This document shows, piece after piece, positions 12,420-23,479 of a stretch of DNA of 64,000 nt (its first letter is position 1; each line of letters starts with the position of its first letter). The notes under the pieces are model-generated. The model had not been told where the DNA came from, searched no databases, and was given only the letters and a program-made list of their open reading frames with translations. The position numbers and the translations under genes were made by a program. The DNA comes from Closterium sp. NIES-65 (lineage: Eukaryota > Streptophyta > Zygnematophyceae > Desmidiales > Closteriaceae), in assembly GCA_948144175.1 (NCBI GenBank), contig CANXME010002129.1:1-64000 (forward strand), given 5' to 3'.

Positions 12420-13310
12420 AAGGGCAGTGCAGTGATAGAGGCGTTGCTCTTGCCGAACAGGGCGGATCGGGCGGCTCGGCGGTGCGGGCGGCTCGGGCGA
12501 TACGGCGGCTTGGCAGCAACTGCGGCTCGTCGATGCGGGCAGCTCGGGCGGCTCGGGCGGTACGGCGGCTTGGCGACTCGGCGGCACTGGCGGCTTGGGC
12601 GGCTCGGCGGTACGGCGGCTCGGCGACCCGGTGGCTCGAGCAGCTCAGGTGGCGCGGCGGCTCGGGCGGCTCGGGTGGCTTGGGCGGCTTGGCAGCAGCT
12701 CGGCGGCGCCGGGGGCTCGGTGGTGACGGTGGGGCTGCGTGGAGCGGCGACGGGGCCAGGTGGAGCGGCGGGGCCGGGTGGAGCGGCGGCGAGGCCGGGA
12801 AGGAGCAGCGACGGGGCCAGCAGAGGCGGCGTTAGGGCCGGGAAGGGCAGCGTCGAGGCCAGGAAGGGCGGCGCCGGGGCCGCCGGGGTAGGCGACGGGG
12901 CCAGCAGAGGCGGCGTCGGGGCCGGGAAGGGCGACGCCAGGGCCGCAGGGGTAGGCGACGGGGCCAGCAGAGGCGGCGCCGGGGCCGGGAAGGGCGGCGC
13001 CGGGCCTGCAGGGGTAGGCGACGGGGCCGCTAGGGCGGCTTGAAGAGGCCGCGAGGGCGGCACGAAAGGGCCGCGAGGGCGGCGCGAAAGGGCCGCGAGG
13101 GCGGCGCGACGCGACGGAGCCACGAGGGCGGCGGATTGGGGCCGCGAAGGCAGCGCGACGCGGACGCAATGGCGGCGCGACGTGACGGGGCCGCGAGGGC
13201 GACGCGACGTGACGGGGCCGCGAGGGCGACGCGACGGGGCCGCAAGCGCGACGCGACGGAGCCGCAAGAGGGGAGCGCGACTCGGGCAGAGTAGAGCGCG
13301 CTCCGGGCAG
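12420..13310 (-). repeat. GC-rich repeat leader of element A
   Basis: About 890 bp of GC-rich short tandem repeats (GGCTCGGGCGGCTCGG-like and GGGGCCGCGAGGGCGGCGCGA-like on the plus strand) between the primer binding site and gag. Long open frames on both strands here (for example 12398-13267 minus) are composition artefacts rich in Ala/Pro/Arg or Gly/Arg. Confidence 0.8.
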
Positions 13311-13368
13311 GAAAAAAAAGGTGGTGGGCCCTAGGAACAGTTCCCACAGGGGAACCTGCTCGATACCA

Positions 13369-13493
13369 TGAGAAAATGAACGAGAATGAAATGACTAAGT
13401 GAAAGTTGGGTACAAGTACAAACCCTAGAAAGCTGTACCCCATATGTGCTACCCCACTATAGCCTACAGTAACTAAGTCATATAAATCTGACA
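13369..13493 (-). repeat. 5' LTR of element A
   Basis: 125-bp LTR. On the plus strand it begins TGAGAAAATG and ends AAATCTGACA. It shares the central ACCCCACTATAGCCTACA block with the LTRs of B, E and, more distantly, C. It is followed on the minus strand by an initiator tRNA-Met-type primer binding site. Confidence 0.92.
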
Positions 13494-13494
13494 C

Positions 13495-13944
13495 CAACCT
13501 TACGACCTATTTTTACTCGACACTCAGAACCTCCAACTGCCCGTGACCCCAAAACTCCGCCCCCGATATTGATGGCCATTTCGCATAAGCCACATGATTA
13601 CGCCCATCACCGCCCACCTCCTCCTCCCCGCTGACTAGTACGTCAGCCCCTCATTCCACGTCAGCCTGCTTCGCCCTTACGACCCGTCCACAAGCCAACT
13701 GCCACGTAATAGCCCAGCCAGCATGACACGACCGCCGACTGAACCAATCATCACACCCGAGAAAATTCTGAGCCACAGAGTTCGTGACCCTCGAGGAGCC
13801 CGAAGGATCGAGTTCCTGATCCGCTGGAAAGACCATACACCCACCAAAGACAACTGGGTTCCCCTGGACAGAATCAAAAACCACCCCGTCCTCATCGAGT
13901 ATCTGCGCAGCCGAAATTTCAGAGATGTACACGCGCTTTCGTAA
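13495..13944 (+). pseudogene. Gypsy integrase C-terminus with chromodomain
   Basis: A single frame from 13495 to the stop at 13942-13944 carries the tail of a Ty3/gypsy integrase. It has a KLRPRY..PF stretch typical of the GPY/F module, then FHVSLLRPYDPS, then a chromodomain (EKILSHRV..., FLIRWKDH, NWVPLD). Two in-frame stops (TGA 13570-13572, TAG 13636-13638) disable it. Chromodomains of this type guide integration to heterochromatin, which fits its place in a transposon-dense block. Confidence 0.85.
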
Positions 13945-13976
13945 GGAGGACCTCCTTAGGGGGGGGGGGGGGGTAG

Positions 13977-14319
13977 TGTAAGGAAAATTCATTTTTCCTT
14001 ACTTCGCGTCCCCGCTCAGCGCGTACACCACTGTAGCACCACAGTAAGCACCGTTACCACTCGCAACCCTCGCATCGACAATCCTCCCGCCACCTTCGCA
14101 CGTCGCACCCCGACCTCACTGCTCGGCGGGTAACCCGCACTCCGATCCACCGCTCCGACACTTTCCCCGACCTCAGTCCCAGGCCCATCGCGTGACAATC
14201 ACAGTCCGTTACCGTTACCACCATAGTTTCGCTATATATTATTCGCCCATGCCTTCGCTCATTGTACTCTTGCTTCGATAGTGCAATTCTCGCTCGCTCA
14301 CTCAATTGCACTCGTAACA
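13977..14319 (+). repeat. Probable 3' LTR of gypsy element F
   Basis: Begins TGTAAGGAAAATTC directly after a polypurine/G tract. The first 27 bases form an imperfect inverted repeat (AAGGAAAA...TTTTCCTT). A TATA-like stretch lies at about 14230-14242. The 3' end is set provisionally at TAACA (14319), because no second copy is available for comparison. Confidence 0.6.
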
Positions 14320-14330
14320 CATATATTTTG

Positions 14331-14772
14331 TGTAGGGCTGAGTGCCCCTTTGGATCTTTGGTAGGATGAAACTCTAGGTAAAGTGATGTAATAGCGGAAG
14401 GGTTTTAAGAGAAGATTCTGAACCACCTTGCGCTGGTATGTGAGGGCAAAGTAAGTTAATTAAAGCATGCAAATACAGACTTTTATATAAGAGTACAAGG
14501 AATACGAAGGGATACGAATGATAACTGTTTTTACTGTTGCGGTTCGATACAGTGCGACTCGGGCAACTGCTCAATATCGAGTCAGTTGTGTGTCCTTGCT
14601 GTCGCGCTGCTTTTGTCAAGTCAAAGGTCGCTGACCTTTGACCTTCGCGTAACCTCCAGCGGTTACTTCAACCTCCGAGGGTTGACTCGCTGGTGCCTCG
14701 ATATGATCTGCTTCGCTTGTGCCTTGGTGTTTCGACACGATAGAAGCGCTTTAAGCCTGATTGTTTCCAACA
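14331..14772 (-). repeat. 3' LTR of element D
   Basis: 442 bp, TG..CA ends (TGTAGGGCTG ... TTTCCAACA on the plus strand). By eye it differs from 26165-26605 by about six substitutions and one 1-bp indel. The purine tract GAAGCGAAGGGGAG lies just above it in element orientation. Confidence 0.95.
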
Positions 14773-15337
14773 CTCCCCTTCGCTTCTGGAGTGTCGCTGA
14801 CGTGGCACTGTCCAGTCAACAACATGCAGTATTCGAACTTCTGCTTCCCGAGCTTCTTGGTCAGGTAATCAGCTGCCATCTTGGACGTGAGGCAGTATGA
14901 CAGCTCGAGCCTTCCCTTTTCAATCTCGTCCTTCACGAAGAAATATCGCAGGGCGATGTGTTTCGTCCTGTTCGCGAAGCCGTTCTTGTTGGTGATGCGA
15001 ATTGCAGATTGGTTGTCGCAGAACAGGGTGAAGTTGGGTAACTCAGCTAACTTAGCTTCTTCTAGCAGTTTGCGAAGGTAGAGTCCTTCCTTGGTGGCTG
15101 AGCAGAGTGCAATATATTCTGCTTTAGCTGACGAATGAGCAATTAGTTCTTGTTTGCTCGATTGCCAGGAGACAGGCCCGATAGGCTCGAAGCGATAGAT
15201 ATAGCCGGTGCGCGATCGTCTGTTGTCGGAGTCGCCCGCGTGATCTGCATCGACGTAACCGATTAGCTTACGCGGTGCAGTTGCGTTCTTATGGTAGGTC
15301 AGGCCGACCGTCGGGGTGCTGTCGAAGTAGTGAAGAG
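14751..15337 (-). pseudogene. Element D RNase H, 3' part of pol
   Basis: Copia RNase H in the minus frame, resuming after the element C insertion. It has DADHAGD, the SSAKAEYIAL segment, CDNQSAIRI and NRTKHIALRYFFVKD, and ends with a stop inside the LTR at 14751. The sequence joins the RT piece at 22476 across the duplicated AAGAG (15333-15337 and 22476-22480). The frame is readable here; the gene is dead because it is split. Confidence 0.85.
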
Positions 15338-15469
15338 TGTGAGAATAAGCGAACAGGAATGAATGAACTAGCTGTGAAATGAGTACAAGTAGGAAACCCT
15401 AGAATTGTGTACCCCCTATAGGCTAACCCACTGTAGCCTACACAAGCAGAACATATATAATGTTTGACA
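15338..15469 (-). repeat. 3' LTR of element C
   Basis: 132 bp, beginning TGTGAGAATAAGC and ending TGTTTGACA on the plus strand. It differs from the 5' LTR at one site only (AGCTGTG here, AGCAGTG at 22344-22475). A G-rich purine tract adjoins it at about 15470-15490. Confidence 0.96.
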
Positions 15470-15675
15470 CACCCCCATAGGCAAAGTGGGGGAGAACAAG
15501 GGGTCACAAGACCAGTCAAGCAAAGCAAAGCAAGCTCAGGGTGGATCACAAAGTCACCACACAGTCCGAGCACAAGAGCAGGGCCAGAGGCCAGTTCACA
15601 TGCAAGAGTACAGACATATATATAAAACTAGACAAGCAAGAGCAGGTATATATATATGTCACAGTACAAGTGAAG

Positions 15676-18600
15676 TCAAGAGGAGAGCAAGTGAGGCAAG
15701 ACAGGCACAAGACCCAGCTGGGTGCAAAAGCGCTGAAGGTCACAAGGCGCGAGTGCCTTGGTGAACACATCAGCACTGTTGGCCTCAGAGGCCACGTACG
15801 CAAGTCGCAACTGACCACGCTGCTGCAGCTCACGAGCAAGGAAGTAGCGGAGAGCAATGTGCTTCGTTCTGTGCTCCAAGCGCTGCTCTCGACACAAGGC
15901 CAGCATGGCCTTGTTGTCTACGTACAGCACTGGAGGAGAACGAGGTGGCTCTCCAAGGTCAGTCAGCAGGTAGGTGAGCCAGCGAAGCTCCTGTGCAGCC
16001 ATGGCCCCGGCGTAGATCTCAGCCTCACAACTGGAGCCGAGAACCGAAGACGAGCGAGTAGACCGCCACGAGACAGAGCCGGAACCAAGGCTGAAGGTGT
16101 AACCCTGTGACGACCGCTGCGTAGCCTGGTCGTCACCCCAAGAAGCGTCCGCGTGGCCGGTAAGGACCACTGGACTCCGCCCTCCAAGCACTAGCCCCAT
16201 GCCCAACGTACTGCACAGGTAGCGCAATACCCTCTTCGCTGCAGCCATGTGCTCTGGTCTGTGTCTCCCAGGAGCAACATAGCGTGCAAGAATGCTCAGA
16301 GGGTATGCAAGGTCAGGTCGTGTGCAGGTCATCAGGTACATGAGGCAGCCAACAAGCTCTGCATACGGACCACTCGACTCTACGGACTCATCCGAAGGCA
16401 GAGCTGAGAGTGAGTGGCGAGTAGGCAGAGGAGTGGCCTGAGGCGAGGAGTACGTGAAGCCAAAGCGCTGAAGGACCTGCTGCACCATGTGTGACTGAGT
16501 CAAGATAATGGTGCGGCGTGCTCTGTCCCGAGTGATCTGCAAGCCAAGGTAGCTGCGCAGTTCACCCAGGTCTGTGCACGTGTGTCTCTTCAGCAGTTCG
16601 GACTTCACGTAGGCGAGTCCAGCAGTGTCCGCTGTGGCAAAGACCAAGTCGTCGACGTACACGAGGATGTAGAACGGCGGCAGTGAAGTGTCGGTGCGCA
16701 GAAACAGCGACGGGTCGGCAGTAGAAGGAGCAAACCCAAGAGTCGCAAGCGTAGTCCTCAGTGTGTCGTGCCACTCACGCGGTGCCTGGCGGAGACCGTA
16801 GACTGGCCGTCGGAGGCTCCACTGGGTGCCAGGAGGGAAAGTCCCAGTGAAGCCAGGTGGACGGCGCAGCCAGATCTCCTCGTGCAGGCTACCCTGCAGG
16901 AACGCAGTGCTGAAGTCGAGAGAGTGAAGCTCGTAGTCGCGCTGAGCGGCTATGTGCAGCAGCACCCGAAGAGTGGTCATCTTCGGGGTGGGAGAGAAGG
17001 TCTGAAAGTAGTCAACTCCCTGCCGCTGACTGAAGCCACGAGCAACGTACCGTGCCTTGAAGACAGGTGGAGAGCCCGGCGGCTGCTTCACCCTGAAGAT
17101 CCACATGCCACTGACGATGTTCGCCCCAGGAGGGGGAACCGCGTCAACGTAGGTGCCTGTGGACTTCCAGGAAGCCATCTCTGCATCCATAGCTGCCTGC
17201 CATTGAGAGGAGTAGGGACCCTCTACGGCCTCCGCGTAAGAACGCGGAGTCGGGATGTCTAGTGCATCCTGGTCTCCCTCAGGGGCAAGCAGTACAGACG
17301 CGAGATGAGGTGAAGCAGTCGCTAGACACTGTAACTCCTCCTGCCTGTCCTCTAGGACGTCCGTGCCAAGAGCACACTCACCCCCGACGGACGGAGGACA
17401 GTCAGACGCTGACTCAGCAACAAGACTAGAAGCGTAGTCGAGACGACAGCGAGCAGCAAAGTCAACGAGCTCAGCGACTAGAGCAGACGCGGCAGTGGAC
17501 TCAAAAGAGGGGTCAGTGACGACAGTAGCAAGCAGACGCGTGACAGTAGGACTGGCAGCACGAAGAGAGTCCGACTCAGGGTCGGCAAGCGCAGGAAGAG
17601 AGGACTCAGGAGGAGAAGGCAAAGGGGCACGCAGAGGAGCAGTGGACGGACGCAGAGACATCCGGTGCGTGCCAGGGACAGGAGGAGGACGCTGACGCGA
17701 ACCGCGACCACTAGCGCGAGCAGCACGAACCGGCGACGCGGGACGAGACGCAGGCTCACAACGCTCAGCAGGACCTCCAGTAGGACCAGTGTAAGGAGAG
17801 GGAGCAGGCAGAGGAGAGGAAGGCTCCAACAGTGACTGCGACTGGACAGGCTGTGGACACTCTACCGAAGGAGAAAGACCAAGAACCTGTTGTAGGAGCG
17901 GAACGAAGAACGGCCGAGGCCGCGCGGCAGCTCCAGACTCAGCAGGGACAGCACCAGCACCCTCAGCGACAGCACCAGCGCCACCAACACCTCCAGCGGC
18001 AGGACCTCCAGCAGCACCAGCAGCAGAACCACCGCCAGGACAGACAGCAGTAGTCTCAGCACCAACACCCTCAGCAGCTCCAGCTCCAGTAGGACCCGCA
18101 GGCCCAGCAGCTCCGGGACCGGCAGCACCAGCACCCTCGACGGTCGACGAAGCTCCAGCTCCAGCAGCACTCCTCCAACGGCGAGCAAACCACTCGCGCA
18201 GCTCCTGTGGAGAGAGGGGCTCCCGGCGAGACGGAGCAGCAGGAGAAACCCCAGGCTCAGCAGCTCCAGACTCAGCACCCCCAGGCACAGCAGCTCCAGA
18301 CGTAGCACCCCCAGGCTCAGCAGCTCCAGACTCAGCACCTCCAGGCTCAGCAGCTCCAGACTCAGCACCCCCAGACTCAGTAGCTCCAGCTCCAGTAGGA
18401 CTCGTAGGCCCAGCAGCTCCGGGACCGGCAGCACCCTCAGCAAGCGAAGAAGCTCAAGCTCCAGCAGCACGCCTCCAGCGGCGAGCAAACCACTCGCGCA
18501 GCTCCTGTGGAGAGAGCGGCTCCCGCCCAGCAGTCGCAGGCTCCGCACCTCCAGGCTCAGCACCCCCAGGCTCAGCAGCTCCTGACGTAGCACCCCTCGG

Positions 18601-20925
18601 CTCAGCACCCCCAGCAGCAGCACCCCCAAGCTCAGCACCCCCCGGCCTCGCACCCCCAGGCTCAGCACCCCCAGCAGCAGCACCCCCAAGCTCAGCACCC
18701 GCAGGCGTAGCACCCCCAGACTCTGCACCCGCAGCAGGACCAGACTCAGCAGCAACCTCGACTGGCTCGACTGTGTCTACCTGGGACACACCTGATGGGG
18801 CAGGAACCTGAGGGGGGAGGGGGTCTACCGGGGGGGGAACTGGCACCAGGAAGTCCGGTGGGGGGGGGAGGGAAGGAGTACGGTAGGGGAAGAGGCGGTA
18901 GAAGGGGACTGACTCGTCGAACGTGACGTCCTGGGAGGACAGAACACGACGAGAGGAGGGGTGGTAGAACTGCCACCCTGGAGCGTCAGGGGGGAAGCCA
19001 AGGAAGACACAGGGAGCAGCACGGGGGGACAGCTTGTCCGCAGACAAGTCGCGGACAAACGCCCGAGATCCCCAGACACGGAACGCAGACGCATCGCCGA
19101 CCTTCCCCGTCCACAGTAACACTGGGGACATCGCGGGCCGAGAGACCCTGGGGTGAAGGTTGAGCTGATGCGCCGCGTACCGAACCGCAAACGGCCACAG
19201 AAAATGGGGGGCAGCCGCATGCATCATGGACGTACGAGCGACATCCATGACCATGCCAATGCGGCGCTCAGCAATCCCATTTTGCTGTGGAGAGTCCGGA
19301 AGCGTAAAGGTCTGGCGGATCCCCTGTGCACGACAGTAGTCTCGCAGAAGGCGAGAGGAGAACTCCCCACCTCGGTCAGAGTGCAGACGCAGAACAGGAA
19401 AGTCCGAGCCGAAGCTCCTCCTGAGCTGGAGACGAGCCTCGCGGATCCAGTCGATCAGCACCTCAGTGACAGCACCCTTGCTGCGCAAGGGGAAGACTGA
19501 GGTGTAACGCGAGTAGTCGTCAACCACCAACAGGAAGTAGCGCTCGTGACCCTGCCCACGGACGGGGGCCGGGCCCCACACGTCCATGTGAAGCGTCTGC
19601 AGAGGAGCCTCTGTCGGGGGAAACTGGGAGGAGTGAGGAGCAGCCCTGAGGCGCCCCTCGACACAGGGGACACAGGAAGGTCCTGGTCCCGAAGGAAGGG
19701 GAGGGAGAGACTGGGGAAGACCAGAGACAAGGACACGGGAAGCCATGCCCCGAAGACGGGGCAAGGAGGGGTGGCCTAGACGGTGGTGCCACAGAAGAGT
19801 CTCGTGAGACAGGAGGCGACACGAACAGGGGGCAGACTCAGGACCAGACCTGGACGCAGCAGCAAACACCTGACCCGACGCTGCTACCTGACCGGACGCG
19901 GGGACAGGAGGAGACTCAGTGGTCAGGGTGTAGAGGCTCGACCCCGGCCGATGCGAGAACAAGGCCAGGTGCCGGCCTGTGCGTGCGTCCGTGCAGTGGG
20001 TCACCCGCTGACTCGCAGGAGTGAACTGGTGAACCCCCGCATCCTGTAGGTCTGCACCACTCACCAAGTTTGTCGAGAACGAGGGGAGGTACAGGCCAGA
20101 CAGGGTGCCTGAGGGGGCAGCCGGACACGGGAGGACAGTGGAGAAGTGAGCGAGGACAGGACCCCCAGAGGGGTCAGCCAGGGAGACAGCAACCGGCCGA
20201 CCAAGCGGCGTGAGTGTGGTGCGGTCCCGAAAGAAGGAGCGAGAAGCCCCAGAGTCAAGTGTAAAGGTGAGGGAGGCCGAAGCCAACGCGGTACCTGAGA
20301 GCGCAGCCTCACCCGCACCTGAGGAAGCAGACTCACTAGCACCTAGAGCAGCAGCCGCACCGGTACCTGGAGCAGGAGACTCACTAGCACCCAGAGCAGC
20401 AGCCTCACCAGTAGCTAGAGCAGCAGGTCCTATACCTGGGTCAGGCGGGACACACAGGTGACCGGCATGGTCAGCACTAGTAGGCAATGCATACATGGCA
20501 GTGAGAATAGCATCATAGTCAAGAGCATATATATCTACCCTCTGCCTAAGCAACTCCACCCAGTCGGGAAGCTCAGTCTCGTCGCCAAACACGGTACGCC
20601 AGGCGTCGCTCAGACGGGCGAAGCAGCGGGACTGTGTATGACTACGTGTCCCACAAGGCTGACCAGTCCGAGTACCAGTGCGAATCACGTAAGAGCAGCG
20701 AACAGCACTGAGAGACCCTCCACTCTGAGCGTACCACTCACGAAGCTGGCGAGGCGTGAGAGACACGCGAGAGGGTCGCGGGAGCTGCATCTGGCCGCCA
20801 CCACGAGTAGAAGCAGCAGGAGTGGAAGTAGGAGTAGCGTCGCCACCCCTACAGCCCCAACCAGCGTACCACTCACGCAGCTGCTGGGGCGTGAGGGACT
20901 CACGCAGGCGTCGCTGGGGCTGCAT
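15676..20925 (-). pseudogene. Element C gag-pol polyprotein, one in-frame stop
   Basis: One minus-strand frame from about 20925 to 15676 codes in order for: two PQQLREWY/PRQLREWY motifs; a Cys/His segment (CSYVIRTG..GQPCG...H....C); protease (LDSGAS); pre-integrase HHCC; integrase (MDVWGP, HSDRGGEF, QQNGIAERR); a Gly/Ala/Glu/Pro linker with two PLSPQELREWFARRW motifs; RT with YVDD; and RNase H (HADASW, SCEAE, NTKHIAL-like). A TGA at 18454-18456 in the linker is the only stop in frame. It replaces a Gly codon seen at the same place in B. An intact Tyr codon lies at the site where A and B have TAA before the RT catalytic motif. Confidence 0.88.
18250..18740 (-). repeat. Linker coding repeats in element C
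   Basis: Tandem 15-bp-type units (GCACCCCCAGGCTCA, GCAGCTCCAGACTCA and variants on the plus strand) encode Gly-Ala-Glu-Pro pentads. They are interrupted by a second copy of the PLSPQELREWF block (near 18190-18230 and 18480-18530). The larger repeat shows that a whole linker segment was duplicated in C relative to B. Confidence 0.8.
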
Positions 20926-20989
20926 CTGGCTCCGCAAGTAGAAGCAGGAGCAGGACTAGCAGCAGGAAGGCAGGCACCCAGGCAAGCCA

Positions 20990-22240
20990 AAAGGCAGGCA
21001 GGCAGGCAAGCAGGCGACGCGCAGCGTGCTAGCAGGGCAAGAGCTCACCAGTGGTGGGAAGAGTAGGCTCGGCGACTCAGCGGCTCGGCAGCTCGGCGGC
21101 TCGGCGGCTCGGGCGACTCGGGCGGCTCGGCGGCAAGGCGGCTCGGCAGCAACTGCAACTCAGCAGCTCGGTGACTCGGCGGCTCGGCGGCAGGGCGGCT
21201 CGGCAGCAACTGCAGCTCAGCAACTCAGCGACCCGGCGGCTCGGCGGCAGGGCGGCTCGGCTGCTGGGCGGCTCGGGTGCAGGGCGGCTCGGCGGTGGGG
21301 CGGCTCGGCTGCTGCAGGTGAGCGATGAAGGAGGAGGAGAAGCAGGGGAGGCCACACACCTGCCACCCCTCTGCTGGCCTCTCCCGTCGCCTGTCGAGGC
21401 GACCTGAGGGGGGCCGCTTGCGGCCCCCGAAGGAGCCGCGACGGGCGACGGGAAAAGGGGGGGTGGGTGGTGGGGGCCGGTAGGTGCAGCGGCGGGGCCA
21501 GCAGGTGCAGTTGCGGGGCCGGTAGAAGGGGACGGCAGCCTGGGCGGTCGTGGGCGGCTCACGCTGGGCGGGTGCACGGGCGGCTCGGCGGGCGGCGGAC
21601 AGGCAGCTCACGGGCGGCTGCGACGGGCGGCTCGCGGGCGTCCAGCGCTAGGGCGCTGGGGCGACGACGGCGTCAGGGCGGGCGGCCGTCAGGGCGCTAG
21701 GGCGGGCGGCGCTCAGGCGTCAGGGCGAGCGGCCGTCAGGGCGCTAGAGCGGGCGGCGCTCAGGCGTCAGGGCGGGCGGCCGTCAGGGCGCAAGGGCGGG
21801 CGGCGCTCGGGCGCTAGGGCGAGCGGCGCACGGGCGCTAGGGCGGGCGGCCGTCAGGGCGCTAGGGCGGGCTGCGCTCGGGCGCTAGGGCGGGCGGCGCT
21901 CGGGTGCTAGGGCGGGCGGCCGACAGGGCGCTAGGGCGGGCGGCCGTCAGGGCGCTAGGGCGAGCGGCGCACGGGCGCTAGGGCGGGCGGCCGTCAGGGC
22001 GCTAGGGCGGGCGGCGCTCGGGCGCTAGGGCGGGCGGCGCTCGGGCGCTAGGGCGGGCGGCCGTCAGGGCGCTAGGGCGGGCGGCCGTCAGGGCGCTAGG
22101 GCGGGCGGCGTTCGGGCGCTAGAGCGGGCGGCCGTCAGGGCACTAGGGCGGGCGGCCGTCAGGGCGCAAGGGCGGCGGCGCTCGGGCGCTAGGGCGGGCG
22201 GCCTTCAGAGCACTAGGGCAGATCGAAAAAAAAAAAAAAA
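20990..22240 (-). repeat. GC-rich tandem-repeat leader of element C
   Basis: The longest leader of the family, about 1.25 kb. From about 21640 to 22210 it is built from units close to GGGCGCTAGGGCGGGCGGC and GGGCGGCCGTCAGGGCGCTA, alternating about 25 times. No gag start is present between this leader and the coding frame at 20925. A 17-base A-run lies near 22226-22242. Confidence 0.85.
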
Positions 22241-22343
22241 AGTACTAGGGCCCGGAGCGCGCTCCGGGCAGGAAAAAAAAGGTTAAGAGGTAGCGGTGGT
22301 GGGCCCTACGAACAGTTCCCACAGGGGAACCTGCTCGATACCA

Positions 22344-22475
22344 TGTGAGAATAAGCGAACAGGAATGAATGAACTAGCAGTGAAATGAGTACAAGTAGGA
22401 AACCCTAGAATTGTGTACCCCCTATAGGCTAACCCACTGTAGCCTACACAAGCAGAACATATATAATGTTTGACA
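22344..22475 (-). repeat. 5' LTR of element C with primer binding site
   Basis: 132-bp partner of 15338-15469. The primer binding site runs from 22343 downward on the minus strand. AAGAG at 22476-22480 is the target duplicate. Confidence 0.96.
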
Positions 22476-23324
22476 AAGAGCGCGGTCGAGTTCCGCCAGA
22501 TGTTCTGCTTCAGGCCTTTTGAGATGGGTAGTGAGCTGGCTTGCGGAGTATGAGAGGTCGGGACGACAGGTGACGGCTGCGAAGAGTAGACATCCCAGCT
22601 TCTTCTGGTAGTCTCGTATGCCGGCGGGTTTGAGTAGGGCGGAGCCTCCTTTGTCGTTCCCTACTGTGTAGCGGTATGGCGTGGAGATGGCTGCTGGTGT
22701 GATCGTAAAACGTTTGGCGATAGTGTCGGCGTATTTTTCGGCGCTGAGATAGATCGCACTCTCTTCTTCGCAGATGTTGAGGCCGAGGTACTGAGTGACG
22801 GTAGATGAGACTGTGAGCGTGAGATCTCGCTGCAGCTCCCCTTCAAACCAGGTGGTGATGCCATCAGTCGAGCCGATGTAGAGAAGATCATCCACGTAGA
22901 CGATTAGCAGAATGTAGTCTTCGTCTTTAGTGAGCCGGTACATGCCTTGATCGTGCGGTAGTTGCTTGAAGCCGATGCGGATGAGGCACGCGTGCAGGTG
23001 CTGTTGCCACACTCGCGGGGCCTGCTTGATGCCGTAGAGTGACTTGAGTAGCTGGCAAACTTGGTTGGTTTCTCCGTGGGAGCTGTGTGGTAACTCAACA
23101 AAGATTTCGGCATCAACAGGTGCGTATAGGAATGCGTTGGCGACGTCGATTTGCCGTAGCTTCTTTTTCTTCATGGCGGCGATCGCGAGGAGGATTCGAA
23201 GTGAGGTATGTCGGCTAACCGGGGCGAATGTCTCGGTGAAGTCCCGTCCGTGCTCCTGATCGAATCCACACACGACCCAGCGTGCTTTGAACTTCTCAAT
23301 TGTGCCATCTGCTTTTGTTTTAAC
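22476..23324 (-). pseudogene. Element D reverse transcriptase, truncated both ends
   Basis: Copia RT in one open minus frame, from VKTKADG at 23324 to the element C junction. Recognisable parts are KARWVVCGF, TFAPV, the IDVANAFL segment, LYGIKQAPR and the catalytic YVDDLLYIG. It then continues toward RNase H with CLLFAAVTCRPDLSY. Upstream RT and all integrase sequence are absent, because the frame is abutted by the gag stub of element E. The identity of the domain is firm. Confidence 0.88.
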
Positions 23325-23413
23325 TGTAAGAACAGCTGCAGGTCATCTACCCAGACCTCAAAGTCAATGGCCCTACCCTCAGCGTCATAGGCGAGGACAC
23401 TAGGGGTAGTCGT
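23325..23413 (-). pseudogene. Element E gag stub, start codon lost
   Basis: About 30 codons clearly matching the gag start of A and B (TPSVL, DAEGRAIDFEVWVDDLQLFLQ). The ATG-GCT of the relatives reads ACG-ACT here (23413-23408), so the start is mutated. It is cut off at the junction with element D. Confidence 0.75.
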
Positions 23414-23479
23414 GACCCTAGACGACTAGCAGTGCAAACAGTAGGGTGAGGGCAGTGCAGTGACAAAGGGGCTGTGCTC

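Larger units (their letters stand above)
11737..13493 (-). mobile_element. Ty1/copia element A, right (5') portion
   Basis: 5' part of element A: 5' LTR, primer binding site (TGGTATCGAGCAGGTT just below 13369), GC-rich leader and the start of gag. It sits inside gypsy remnant F, since integrase sequence of F begins directly at 13494. The likely 5-bp target duplicate on this side is CCAAC (13494-13498). Its partner is outside the window. Confidence 0.92.
13494..14319 (+). mobile_element. Ty3/gypsy chromovirus F, 3' fragment
   Basis: Plus-strand remnant consisting of the integrase C-terminus with chromodomain (13495-13944), a purine/G-run polypurine tract (13945-13975) and a 3' LTR starting TGTAAGG at 13977. 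The upstream part is cut off by element A. Its right boundary is uncertain: TAACA at 14315-14319 is a plausible LTR end, but the LTR might instead have been interrupted by element D at 14331. Confidence 0.82.
15338..22475 (-). mobile_element. Ty1/copia element C, complete and young
   Basis: 7138 bp with two 132-bp LTRs differing at a single base, TSD AAGAG on both sides, and a primer binding site TGGTATCGAGCAGGTTCCCC just below 22344. It inserted into the RT/RNase H boundary of element D. Its pol frame is nearly intact (one in-frame TGA). Unlike A and B, no gag N-terminal region (MATP..AFDAEGR) is found between the leader and the coding frame. Of the elements here it is the most recent insertion. 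Confidence 0.96.

Noticed and set aside
12398-13267. Ala/Pro/Arg-rich frames in the leaders of elements A, B, C and E
   Set aside because: They are GC-rich tandem repeats upstream of gag, open on both strands. They share no conserved protein between elements.
21640-22210. Possible CRISPR-like or centromeric repeat array
   Set aside because: Units are about 20 bp, degenerate, without unique spacers, and lie between the primer binding site and coding region of copia element C. It is a retroelement leader.
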